A stretch of 64,000 nucleotides of DNA from Globisporangium splendens. Its lineage: Eukaryota; Oomycota; Peronosporomycetes; Pythiales; Pythiaceae. The DNA lies in assembly GCA_006386115.1 (NCBI GenBank), contig VFIW01000011.1:186001-250000 (forward strand), written 5' to 3'. Shown one piece after another: positions 55,577 through 64,000 of this stretch (position 1 is the first letter of the stretch; each line of letters starts with the position of its first letter). The position numbers were made by a program, and so were the translations under genes. The notes beneath the pieces were generated by a model. That model ran no database searches, was not told the origin of the DNA, and was given only the letters and a program-made list of their open reading frames with translations.

Positions 55577-57330
55577 TTATATGCCATCGCTGCGCGTGAA
55601 TAAGGACACGATGGCGGACATGACTTTGCTGTCGTCGTCGCTGCTGAGGTCGCCGAGGATCTTGGTCGTCTTGCTCCACTGAATATTGCTCGCAATCGCC
55701 TTTGTACACAGGCACACATGCACAATTATGCGTACACGCACATGCTAAAGAGAACAGACAGAGTACACAGACGGACCTGGTCGTCTGGCGGATCGATACA
55801 CTCGCCGTTTTGGCCCGCGACGATCTCATGCGCGCGCGTCTTGGTCCACTACCATTACACATAACACACATCATTTTCCATAAGCACAAATCAGCTCATA
55901 TAAGCGCCTATAAGCAAAGACATAAAGCACGCACGTACCTCGAGCCATTTCTTGTCTCTTCTTGGTCCGCGCTGCAGACTCGTGGGATTCGGTACGAGGA
56001 TGCTCGGTCTTCGCTGATTGTGGAGCTGGACATTCTGCTTCCGTGCGTCTGGTCTCGTTGGCGATCGCGGACTCGTCCACTTGCTGCTGCTCAGTATGGA
56101 ATTGGGGGTTATGGTAGCTGCGGGGACTACAGGTGGAAGCTCTGACTATGATTTAAGTGCTTGGAGCGGATGGAGTCCACGAGCTCGCGCTTGTACTGCC
56201 TCCAAGCCGCGTCGACACGCAATTCCTGCGCGATGCTGGAGGCGTCGATGCGTCCACTGAGCGCCAGTGCTTCCTGCTTTAAGAGCGACTCGGTGGCGGT
56301 GTCCTTGAGCGCGACGTGACGGAACTCGAGTCGCTCGACGCGGTACAGGATCGCCGTGGGCGACGAGACGAGCACGGAGAGCACGGCGTTGGCCGCACCG
56401 AGCACGGTCTCATACGCGCCGACGTAGTGGCGGCTCCCGATTGTGCAAATCTCGACGAAGGTGGCTGGAGTCTTGTTGGTAGATATAGAGGTGGACGTTT
56501 TGATGTCCTGCGGCAGTGGACGCCGTGATGGCACAGACAAGTTGAAGTGCTTGACGAAGTGGCACTCGCCATGGCGCACAAAGTAGAAATAGTCTAGTGG
56601 CACAGAAAGAAAGCAAATAAGGGAAGGCAGTGGACTAGTTTGGCTTGTTTGGCTGGGTATGCACTTACTTGTGAGCTCGCCCTCGCGCACGATGACGTCG
56701 TTGTACGAGAACGTGACTTTCTCCATGCGCGTGCGCTCATTCGCGACGACCGTGGCCGTGCGATGCGGATCGCTCAGCAGCAGCCCGACGTCGCCAAAGC
56801 ACTCGAGCGTCTTCAGCGTTCGCACGACATAGGTGGCATCCTGCGAGAGGTCTACATCGTCTTAGCTCCTTTAGTATCCCGCCTCAGTTGCTTCATTGTA
56901 CACCGAACATACCTTGCGCGCCGCCTGGGTTGAGCAGACTCGAATGCACGCGTGCGCGCGAGAGGATCTCCTCGAACTCGTTCAGCGTCGGCGCCGCCAT
57001 GTGCGCAAAGTCCATCACGACATCCAGCGAGCCGTACGTGACGCAGTAGAACGCATCGGCCGCGTCACCGATATGGAACAAAGCTTCGCCTTTATCGATC
57101 TCCATGCCCTTGACGGCTTTCAGGTACCTCAGTCGCTCATGCGGTGGGATGTCGGAAAAGTAATTCACAGAGTGGACTGCAGGCACCACCATCAGTTAGT
57201 CAAAGCATCACCAAGCACGTGGTGCTTATGTACGTGCCCATATTTGCCATATTTGTCGAGAAACTCGTAGTCTTCTCTGCAGCGCGAGGCATCGGAGGTC
57301 ACCAGGATGCGCCGCGCGCACCTCGGTCGT
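55577..57330 (-). CDS. Cyclic nucleotide-binding-domain protein (PKA regulatory-subunit-like fold), C-terminal frame unresolved
   Basis: The exon at ~56893-57180 encodes VNYFSDIPPHERLRYLKAVK and a cNMP-binding beta-roll (LFHIGDAADAFYCVTYGSLD). The exon ~56650-56840 has LECFGDVGLLLSDPHRTATV, where FGDVGLL...RTATV corresponds to the phosphate-binding cassette (usual FGExALL...RxAxV; Glu is Asp here). The next exon (YFYFVRHGECHFV ... VGAYETVLGAANAVLSVLVS) looks like a second cNMP-like domain lacking a good cassette. Its frame meets a TAG at 56127. Coding continues just beyond in another frame (RRDKKWLE joined in phase to WTKTRAHEIVAGQNGECID and then AIASNIQWSKTTKILGDL, ending at 55577). An unseen intron or indel near 56130 is implied. 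The 5' exon is also uncertain. No kinase domain is present. Confidence 0.6.
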
Positions 57331-57836
57331 CGGGGAATCACCATCAAACCCAATGCTTCGGCTGGCGCACACAAATATACATTTACACACACGCATCCAT
57401 GCAGTGAGCTTGGCGTATACATGCTCGTAAGCCTGCCATTATCATCCTTATTGCCATGTACGGCCACATTGCATGCATCATTGATGGTGCACTTTTTGGA
57501 GCCATCGCGAGAAAGTGCACACACCCGTTCTATAAATAACCCAAAGTGTGCCCATGTTGTCAGCAAGTGTCACCCAGTTGAGAGGATCAACCCAAAAGCC
57601 CATTTGCACTTAATTGGTGTACATCGCCACATTATTCAAGGGCGATACCGCGTTTGGTGCGCGCATCGAGTATTTGCGAAAGCGCGCAGCAACAACAAAG
57701 GAAAGCAGGTGGGAACGGATGACTCCGCGCTCTCTGTATTTGGATGTTTTGTGTGTATATCAGCCTGCGTTATATAAAGACGGCGCCTTTATGCACACCT
57801 GCGTGCATTTAACACTGTAGACACAGACCAGCAGTT
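57331..57836. other. Divergent intergenic region upstream of the bromodomain gene
   Basis: A region of ~0.5 kb, possibly including the 5' end of the cyclic-nucleotide-binding gene. I see no repeat, RNA gene or recognisable ORF. Confidence 0.4.
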
Positions 57837-58914
57837 ATGGACCCAGAGCAGAAGAAGAAGTGCAGCGAACTGCTCGAGTACTTCTTTAAGCTCGACAGCA
57901 CAGGTTCGGCAGTTGGACCAACAACAGCCGCGGGCTTCTTTCTTCTCTCTACAATGGCGGGAGTGCTGATAGAACTCGACTGTGTTCATGTTCTTGTTGA
58001 TGCGAAATGACCCAATGCAGAGCCTTTCCGGGAGCGCGTGAACTGGGAGGAGTGGGGGCTCTATGACTACCTTCAGGTCGTGAAGATCCCGATGGATCTC
58101 GGCACGATCCGCAGCAAACTGAGCAAGAACGAGTACAAGAAACCCGTCGAGTTTGCGCGCGACGTGCGGCTCGTCTGGGACAACTGCAAGCTCTACAACC
58201 AAGTACGGCGACAGCATTGCATTTTCTGTATAAATGCACTTGGGGATGCTAATGTTGTTCACCTGTGTGTGCGAATGCAGGATGGTTCCGAGTTGTACGA
58301 CATTGCCGACGGACTTTCCAAGAAGTTTGAGGACCGCGTGAAAGCCATGAAGCTCGACGTTGGGACTGCCCCACGTGCTGATAAAAGCATCCCGTACGTT
58401 CTGTTGATTTAGTCTCCTTGTGTGCAAAAAGATGTGTGTAGAATGTGCACATGGTGCTGACAATTTACTTTGCTGTTTGTTTGAATCAACTAACTAGAGC
58501 GCCGTCGATCAATGAGAAGCTTCATTTCAGCCAGAACATTTACAAGGTGTCCACGAAGGATTTGGGTGAGATCGTCGCGATCCTCGAGGAAAAATGTCCC
58601 AAGGCTTTGGACAAAGTACGTTTTGTTTTTTCTTCTCGTGTTGATGCCGGGTGGTTGTGCATATCACAACGCTAAACAAAGCACGACTCTTGTTCTCTTT
58701 CCTGCAGAGTTCGACGGACGAGTTGGATATCGTGATCGACTCGATCGATAACAAGACGTTCCGCGAACTCGAGACCTTTGTGATGGAGCGCGTCCCTGAG
58801 GGCAGCCGCGAACCCGTGACGATGCCAAAGTCGTCCAAGAAGTCGTCGTCGAAGCGTTCGTCGAAGGAGCCTTCGTCCAGCTCGGCGTCCAAGAAGAGCA
58901 AGACCAATGAATAA
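57837..58914 (+). CDS. Small BET-like protein: single bromodomain plus NET domain
   Basis: Five exons in phase: 57837-57903, 58021-58202, 58281-58393, 58498-58615 and 58708-58914 (~228 aa). The bromodomain runs DSTEPFRERVNWEEWGLYDY, VVKIPMDLGTIRSKL, FARDVRLVWDNCKLYNQDGS, with the acetyl-lysine-reading Asn intact in KLYNQ. The usual WPF shelf is EPF here. Residues ~150-205 form a NET domain (INEKLHFSQNIYKV, DELDIVIDSIDNKTFRELE), which in BET proteins recruits chromatin regulators. The tail is Ser/Lys-rich (SSKKSSSKRSSK), nuclear-localisation-like. One bromodomain plus NET resembles plant GTE proteins and single-bromodomain protist BETs. A chromatin-reader role in transcription is inferred from the family. 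Confidence 0.85.
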
Positions 58915-59064
58915 GACGCGCCACAGGTTTTTCTTTTCATCGTATTCACTTTTATCTCGATATTATATTGAAAACAGGAGACAAAACAGGGCATGCTGTA
59001 TTGGTATATGGTACGTGAGTGAAGAAGGAGATGGCTATGCTTGAATGGGTACGGAGTGGTTGGT

Positions 59065-60337
59065 TTACTTCTTGCTGAGCAGCGTTTTTGCGAGTCTTGC
59101 CTGGCGTTGGAATGCCATCTCGAAGCTCTTCCTCAGCTTGATGCCGTCGTTATTGTCACCTGCAAACTCGACGCTTGCCTTGCTCACAGGAATAGTGTCG
59201 TTCCGTGAGTTTGTCGAGAGTTTGGAGAAGTCCAATGCTGGGATCGGCACCTTCGTTGGTGTCTGCAGACCAGACGACAGAGAATCTGCCGCTCGAGGTG
59301 CAGTCCCGTGTACACGCTGCTGACCTGGAGAAGAAAACGTATCTCGTTGAAGGTTTGCTGTGGAGCCGGCAACGCGACGAGTGGATTGCCATTGTGGGGA
59401 CACGATTTCAGCTGCTGGAAGGCTTGCGGAAGGTTGCGGCTTGAGTCCATTGCTGTTGAGAATTGGGATGCTCTGTCGCAAAAACAAAAGTCAGCCAAAA
59501 CGAAGCAAGGGAGGAGACGAGAAACTCGATGATTGTGTACACCTGAGACGGTGGGAGCTGCATGATGCGAGACCCACGAGCTGGTCGTCCACGTGCTGAA
59601 GAAGACGAATCCTTTTTCGCCGTGATGGCGTCTTTGTACTCGAGAAGCTCGTCCTTATGCAGCTCCATCAATTCTCTGCATCGTAGATCGTGAAAGATTG
59701 TCAGCAGAGGGGTGGCAACACAGCGATTCGCTTTGTTTGCGGCTTTGTACCTGAGCGAGAGTTCGTCGCCATTAGAAGCATCCCATTTCTTGCCGTGTAT
59801 TTGCTTGCCTACTTTCATGAGCTTCCGCCATTCCTGCAACAAGGTACGTGATACCCCCAAACATACGAATTGTCTGCAAACGAGACCTCACTCCGTTTGC
59901 GCAGCTTTAGATCAGAAGCATACCCTGTCTTGCTCGCGGCTTTTCTCGACGCGCGACGTGACAATCTCTTCGAGTTGGTCATGGTAGCGCAATTGCTCCT
60001 CGCGCTCCGCCAGCTGTGTTCGCAACTTGCCGATGAAGCGATTCAAGTCGTCCTTGCGGTGAGCGATCTGGGTCAAGACCCCCGACGGCGTCGCCCCCAC
60101 CAGTTGCAGTACCGGTTCTTGTCGCCCTACGATTTGATAGGATTTGAGGAAGCAGCAGGAATGGTAAGACTTGAACAAGCAAACTATTCCTCAAATTGAA
60201 CACGCACGCAGTTTGGGTCTTGGTTTTCGCAATTGGTATCGAAAATACGCCATCACGGAGAGCAGCAGCAGTGAACATCCGACCAAGAGCAATGGCGTCT
60301 GCAGGTCCGATCCGGTCGCACCACGTAGTGTCGGCAT
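59065..60337 (-). CDS. Signal-anchored coiled-coil protein, family not recognised
   Basis: The start MPTLRGATGSDLQTPLLLVG is followed by a hydrophobic segment (SLLLLSVMAYFRYQL) and a basic flank (RKPRPKL), which together look like an N-terminal signal anchor. Exon 2 (~59930-60142) is coiled coil (RKDDLNRFIGKLRTQLAERE, EEIVTSRVEKSREQ). Later exons give EWRKLMKVGKQIHGKKWDAS, ELMELHKDELLEYKDAITAK and a basic low-complexity tail (RGRPARGSRIMQLPPSQ). The last exon ends RQARLAKTLLSKK at 59065. All junctions hold phase, including CTGC/GTGCGT at ~60205. I recognise no family. Topology suggests a membrane-tethered scaffold or tether. Its stop is 150 bp from that of the convergent bromodomain gene. Confidence 0.55.
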
Positions 60338-61501
60338 CGCAATAGCAGTCGTGAGAAATCTTTGAGGCTGGCAGGCAAGCTGCAGCAACACAGCAATGCA
60401 ATTGAGCAAACGGTGGAAATATGACTAAGACTGTGTTCTATTTTAAATGTATCATGTGTGTGTGTTTTTTCTGAGGACAAGAAAATCTCGGCTGTCGTCA
60501 TCACAGAAAGCACTATTGGATGGAGTGCGAGCTGCAGCTGTTGAAGCAAATTTCGCTTTTGATGTAAGCAAACGCGAAATGTGCTTCAACAGTTGCATTT
60601 GCACAGAGATGCAACTGATTAATTGCGAAGACGACTGATCCAACAATTAATTCGATTTGCAAGTACAACTAATTGCTGGAGACTTTCACCGACATAATTA
60701 ATTGTGTGAACCCAATCTTGCTCGAAGTGCTCAATGAAATGTGCACATGATCCTCTGACACAAAAGATGCTGCAAGAGGTCTTCAACAACCTGACTGGAC
60801 AATGGGTAAATTGGATGGAGCTCATCATCAAGTGCGGATTTAGCACAATCTGATGTTTCCAAAGTGGATCCATTCACCACAAGCTGACATATCTCACTAA
60901 AATGTCAAGTTTACGACCTTTGCCACTTCAATTAATGACACGTTTCCACCAGACATTCGTCAATTGTTGGTGCTGCTGTATCATCTATATTGCAATGTGC
61001 TATTTTGTTTTGTCATTGCTCAATATCTCTAAACCTGACAATATCGATTCTGTCATATTGTTGCATCACAATCAGAGCAGCACAATGCTCAAAAAATGGC
61101 GAGCTCAAAGTCCTGAGAATCGTGCTTATTTAATTGTGACGCTCAATTTTTGAAAGCATTTCGTTCACATGGTTTTACTGGGGTCTGGAGTTTTTTCTCA
61201 CTGAGACACGACACCAACTCGTTGCTGCTTTGGCTCGACACTGCCACGTGCGTTTGCGTTCGAAGCCATTTGGAGCCATCCATGTACACGTGAAGCGCAC
61301 AGTCGACCCGGTTCGATTGAATTCCTGACTCACAGTTATATTTTCATGTACGCTACGCTTGTTTGCCGATCGGCATTCAGACTAACTACTGCTAGGCAAC
61401 AAACTCAACACTGTCGATAGCCTTGAAAACAATCGTCTCTTCATAATTACAACCCCTTGTTTGGCGGGCGGGCAAACGGATGCATCACGCATCAGCAACT
61501 T
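60338..61501. other. A+T-rich gene-free region
   Basis: More than 1 kb without a supportable gene. AATTAATT-type motifs recur four times within ~100 bp (60615-60705), e.g. GATTAATTGC, CAATTAATTCG, CTAATTGC and TAATTAATTGTG. I see no RNA gene. Confidence 0.45.
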
Positions 61502-62011
61502 TTACACTTGGACCTGGGCTGCAAAGAGCAACCACGTCGACGTGCTTCCGTGTTCATCGGTCGAAGTCAGGCGATCGGCATGCTGACTTGCGTACGAGCT
61601 CTCACGCGCGCGTTTCATCGGGTGGAGGGCAGCTCTGATTACATTCGTCTCACAGTCGTCTGGCAGCATGAATCGCACGAACGAGTTCGGGGACGGCGGA
61701 GGATTGAACTGATGCACTCTCGAGTCTCTGATACTGCTTCGTACTGCGAGGGAGCTCGTGACATTCGACTGTCGTGGCCACTGACGAGAACTCCGACGGC
61801 GCTTTATGAGCACGCGGTGGTAGTAGCAGAACGCATGCAGCGCACCATTGCGCGTAAACGACCGAGCGTTCGCGCACTTCCTGTCGGCGTATCGGCACAT
61901 CGACGGCGCAGTGAAGAGCGACACACTCGGTGCATCGATCTCTTTGCTGGTGAAGTTGTACGCGACCGACATGGTCTTCTCGGTCTTGTAGCTCGTCGAA
62001 CGAAACAGCAT
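61502..62011 (-). CDS. Short hypothetical protein with oomycete-type Cys/His motif
   Basis: A frame of ~170 codons starts at MLFRSTSYKTEK and contains MCRYADRKCANARSFTRNG then ALHAFCYYHRVLIKRRR. This is the pattern C-x5-C-x-N-x-R-x3-R-N-G-x-L-H-x3-C-x2-H-R that recurs in many oomycete proteins and probably forms a small zinc-binding unit (inference). The rest is basic and Ser/Arg-rich with no other domain. The opposite strand also has a 189-codon ORF over the same bases, but it has no motif. An intron before the motif cannot be excluded. The frame stays open up to 62176, so the start is a guess. Confidence 0.45.
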   Translation of the reverse strand: MLFRSTSYKTEKTMSVAYNFTSKEIDAPSVSLFTAPSMCRYADRKCANARSFTRNGALHAFCYYHRVLIKRRRSSRQWPRQSNVTSSLAVRSSIRDSRVHQFNPPPSPNSFVRFMLPDDCETNVIRAALHPMKRARESSYASQHADRLTSTDEHGSTSTWLLFAAQVQV

Positions 62012-62546
62012 GGGTTGTGCGTTTGAGTGAGACTGCTTGAGTGCTGACGCCTGCTCGATGCTGCAGAATGGAAAGTGAGCTGAGCGCGTTCCTTCGTCCT
62101 TCCTCTCATCCAGCGAGTCTGCCTGCCTGTGATGATGATGGCAAGTGGATATCGGTTCACAATCAAAACTAAACACAGGGGGTGGATTATGTGTGGATGC
62201 TTGTGTGAAGCGAGCATAGAAGGGATAGACAGTTCATTTTTTACGGTTGCAAGAGTTGATATTTCTTGTGCTGATGTCAATCGCACTTCCCCGCAAAAGT
62301 GCTTTCATTTGCTCAGGGGTAGCACTTTCACTTTTCAAAGCGAATGTGCAGTCAGCATTCGTCGCGTTTTAAGTAACCTTTCTCGCTTAATGGTGGTGGT
62401 CATCGTGGCGAGTGGATTTTGTGCGATTCGAACGAGGCAGGATGGGTTTGCTACGGTCTTTTTGCTCGGTTGTTTATTCGCTTTTTCAGAGAGAAGGTAA
62501 TTCTATTCAACTTATGATCTACATACAGTCCAAGAATTCCGGAGTC
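62012..62546. other. Intergenic region between the Cys/His ORF and retroelement remnant
   Basis: About 0.5 kb that may include the 3' untranslated end of the retrotransposon. No poly(A) run or target-site duplication is evident. Confidence 0.35.
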
Positions 62547-64000
62547 TCATTGACACTGCTGAGAGCGAGGTGTTTCTGATCTTTGACGGTGTGGCACCGA
62601 TATCATTGTCGAGTAGAGCTGCGACTTGGGACATAACAACTGGATCGTTTCCCCGCGATTCAACGGTGAGTATCTTCGCATTCTTGAGTTCATTGCCATG
62701 TTGGCGAGAAGATCGGCCATTTTGTTTTGCTCTCGTTTTGTGTGATTCCAGGAGGTCCACGCAAAGCTGGCGATGGTTTGATTTACCTGAACTGCTAATG
62801 GCTGCAACTCGGTCTGGCGTATTGAGGCGAACCCGCTCTGGGATGCGATAATCATTTGGCTGTCTCCGAAGACTTCCAGTTTGACTTCATAATGCTGTAG
62901 GCAGTGTGCACTGTATGTCAAGTCATCTTTCAGTGCGCTGTATTCGTACCAATTGTTCGTGACTTCTGATCTCATGTACGCGTAATCGCATGCTTTGAGC
63001 TCCCATTGATTGCTGCGTCCATTCAGGAAGATGAGTCCCCATCCACTGCCTCCTGGACCTGGGTTGCTGCGTGCACCTCCATCGAAATACAAACGCGCCG
63101 TCGCTCATGCTTCCAGTTGGCGCGACAAGTCTTGTCTCTCCAGTACGCTGAGCAGTTGGCTCAGGCAAGTTGCATTGATCATTTCTCCTTTGAGCGTTCT
63201 CATCCGATGAGCCACAGTCTGCACTTGCATCACACACGCTGTCCACACTCGCTGGGTACTTTCTTCGACAGTGAGGTTTTGCCGTTCATGCACTATTTCC
63301 ACTCTCGTTCTCCATAACAATACTGGGATGCTTGATGTGACGATAAACCACAGTTTCTGCAGTGCTGTCGAGTGTTCCAGAGTAATGAACCCGAAGTGCT
63401 TTCCCAATTCCCGGAGCAAAGATCGTTACCGTGGCGGGGATGTGCGGCTAGCAATATGAGGCAGGAAGAGGTTGAGTGCTTGCTCCGTCAATGTTCGGTC
63501 CATCCATCGCCCGAGGAAGACTGTCCACGCGGTTTGTGCTCGCTTGCAACTCCAGACTGTGTGTGAGAAAGTTTCTTTTGTCACCCTGCGTCCGGCACTG
63601 CTTGGACACGCCGAAGACTCGATCCTTCCCGGATGGAACAGGTTGAGCTGCATCGTAGAAATCCGGTATGTCATCCACGTCTGATTTGGCGTAAGACATC
63701 CTCGTTGTTTCCACAGGTCTGCTGGTAGCCAGCACTGCACATGACTACACCACTGATCAGTTTTCGCGACTTCGTTAAGCTTGTCTGTAAGTCCTCCGAG
63801 ACCTTGATACAACTTGCTGTGAAGCCTCCGTGTTCGTGCTCGGTCAAATGTCTTCTGGATGGTGTTTGGGGGCGTACGTTCATGCACCAGGCATGGACAG
63901 AGAGTCGTGAGCGGGTGCGGTTTGAATGTCCACCCTATGGTTTCATTTCTTCATTGGTAATTGCAACGTCTTGTTGACAAGTAGCATCCCCGGCCCAGTC
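62547..64000 (-). mobile_element. Decayed non-LTR (LINE-type) retrotransposon, 3' part with zinc-binding region and RNase H
   Basis: Reading from the right edge, one minus frame contains the post-reverse-transcriptase zinc-binding segment (CPSSAGRRVTKETFSHTVWS, CKRAQTAWTVFLGRW, ~63560-63500). An RNase HI domain follows (YFDGGARSNPGPGGSGWGL, NNWYEYSALKDDLTYSAH, VFGDSQMIIAS, REQNKMADLLANMAMNSR), with the DEDD-type acidic residues recognisable. The frame is broken by in-frame stops TAA at 63426-63428 and TGA at 63105-63107, and probably again near 63955. The copy is therefore inactive. The reverse transcriptase itself would lie beyond the window. Codon and motif style resemble LINE elements with a cellular-type RNase H; no LTR or integrase is seen. 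Confidence 0.75.

Noticed and set aside
61457..62026. 189-codon plus ORF over the Cys/His ORF
   Set aside because: The minus strand carries the patterned Cys/His motif; the plus frame has none.
1..64000. CRISPR arrays, bacterial operons, riboswitches, rRNA or tRNA genes
   Set aside because: The window is intron-rich eukaryotic DNA. I saw no regular spacer array and no tRNA or rRNA signature by eye; a covariance-model scan would be decisive.

Overview
The window is nuclear DNA from a compact eukaryotic genome. Nearly every gene is cut by short GT-AG introns (mostly about 60-110 nt). Donors are usually GTAAGT, GTACGT or GTATGT, and intergenic gaps are a few hundred bases. The protein set points to an oomycete (Pythium/Phytophthora-like): a PX-domain AGC kinase, a Pipsqueak-type HTH, a leaderless GH81 glucanase, a TRP-like multispan protein, and a short protein with the Cys/His zinc-finger-like signature common in oomycete proteins. 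The lineage call is inference from gene content and architecture, because no rRNA or marker gene is present. All intron positions were read by eye from splice consensus and frame continuity.

Layout. 0-5.6 kb: 3' part of a coiled-coil gene (+), an unrecognised multi-exon gene (-), and an MRH-domain secretory protein (-). 5.9-9.5 kb: a TEX11/ZIP4/SPO22-type meiotic TPR protein (+), divergent from the MRH gene. 9.5-15.2 kb: a mitochondrial-looking AAA ATPase (-) and a kinesin-13 (-). 16-18.5 kb: an F-box/MATH/ZZ protein (+). 19-21.3 kb: a PX-AGC kinase (-). 21.3-23.7 kb is gene-free. 23.7-26.2 kb: a gene joining a Pipsqueak HTH to a PLP aminotransferase (-). 26.2-27.8 kb holds a diverged tandem duplication. 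27.8-34.5 kb: TBC1D7-like (+) and NIPBL/Scc2 (-), with stop codons only 15 nt apart. 35.3-38.9 kb: small Tim (-), a Qc-SNARE (+), an unknown membrane protein (-) and Rpp14 (-). 39.2-42.5 kb: the TRP-like membrane protein (-). 43.8-49.5 kb: Pcc1 (+) and a large ARM/HEAT-like protein (+). 49.8-52 kb: GH81 (-). 52-54.4 kb is gene-free and contains GGGAC-rich repeats. 54.5-60.3 kb: PX protein (+), cyclic-nucleotide-binding protein (-), bromodomain-NET protein (+) and a membrane-anchored coiled-coil protein (-). 61.5-64 kb: a Cys/His-motif ORF (-) and the decayed 3' end of a non-LTR retrotransposon (-).

Most genes are single-copy housekeeping or chromosome-biology genes: cohesin loader, kinesin-13, ZIP4, BET-like reader, KEOPS Pcc1, RNase P Rpp14, Tim9-like, SNARE and TBC1D7. 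There is no operon logic or obvious functional cluster. The most unusual items are the HTH-aminotransferase junction, with a second in-frame ATG inside the joining intron; a Qc-SNARE whose zero-layer glutamine codon reads histidine; and a small family of GGGAC-rich repeats shared by two distant intergenic regions.
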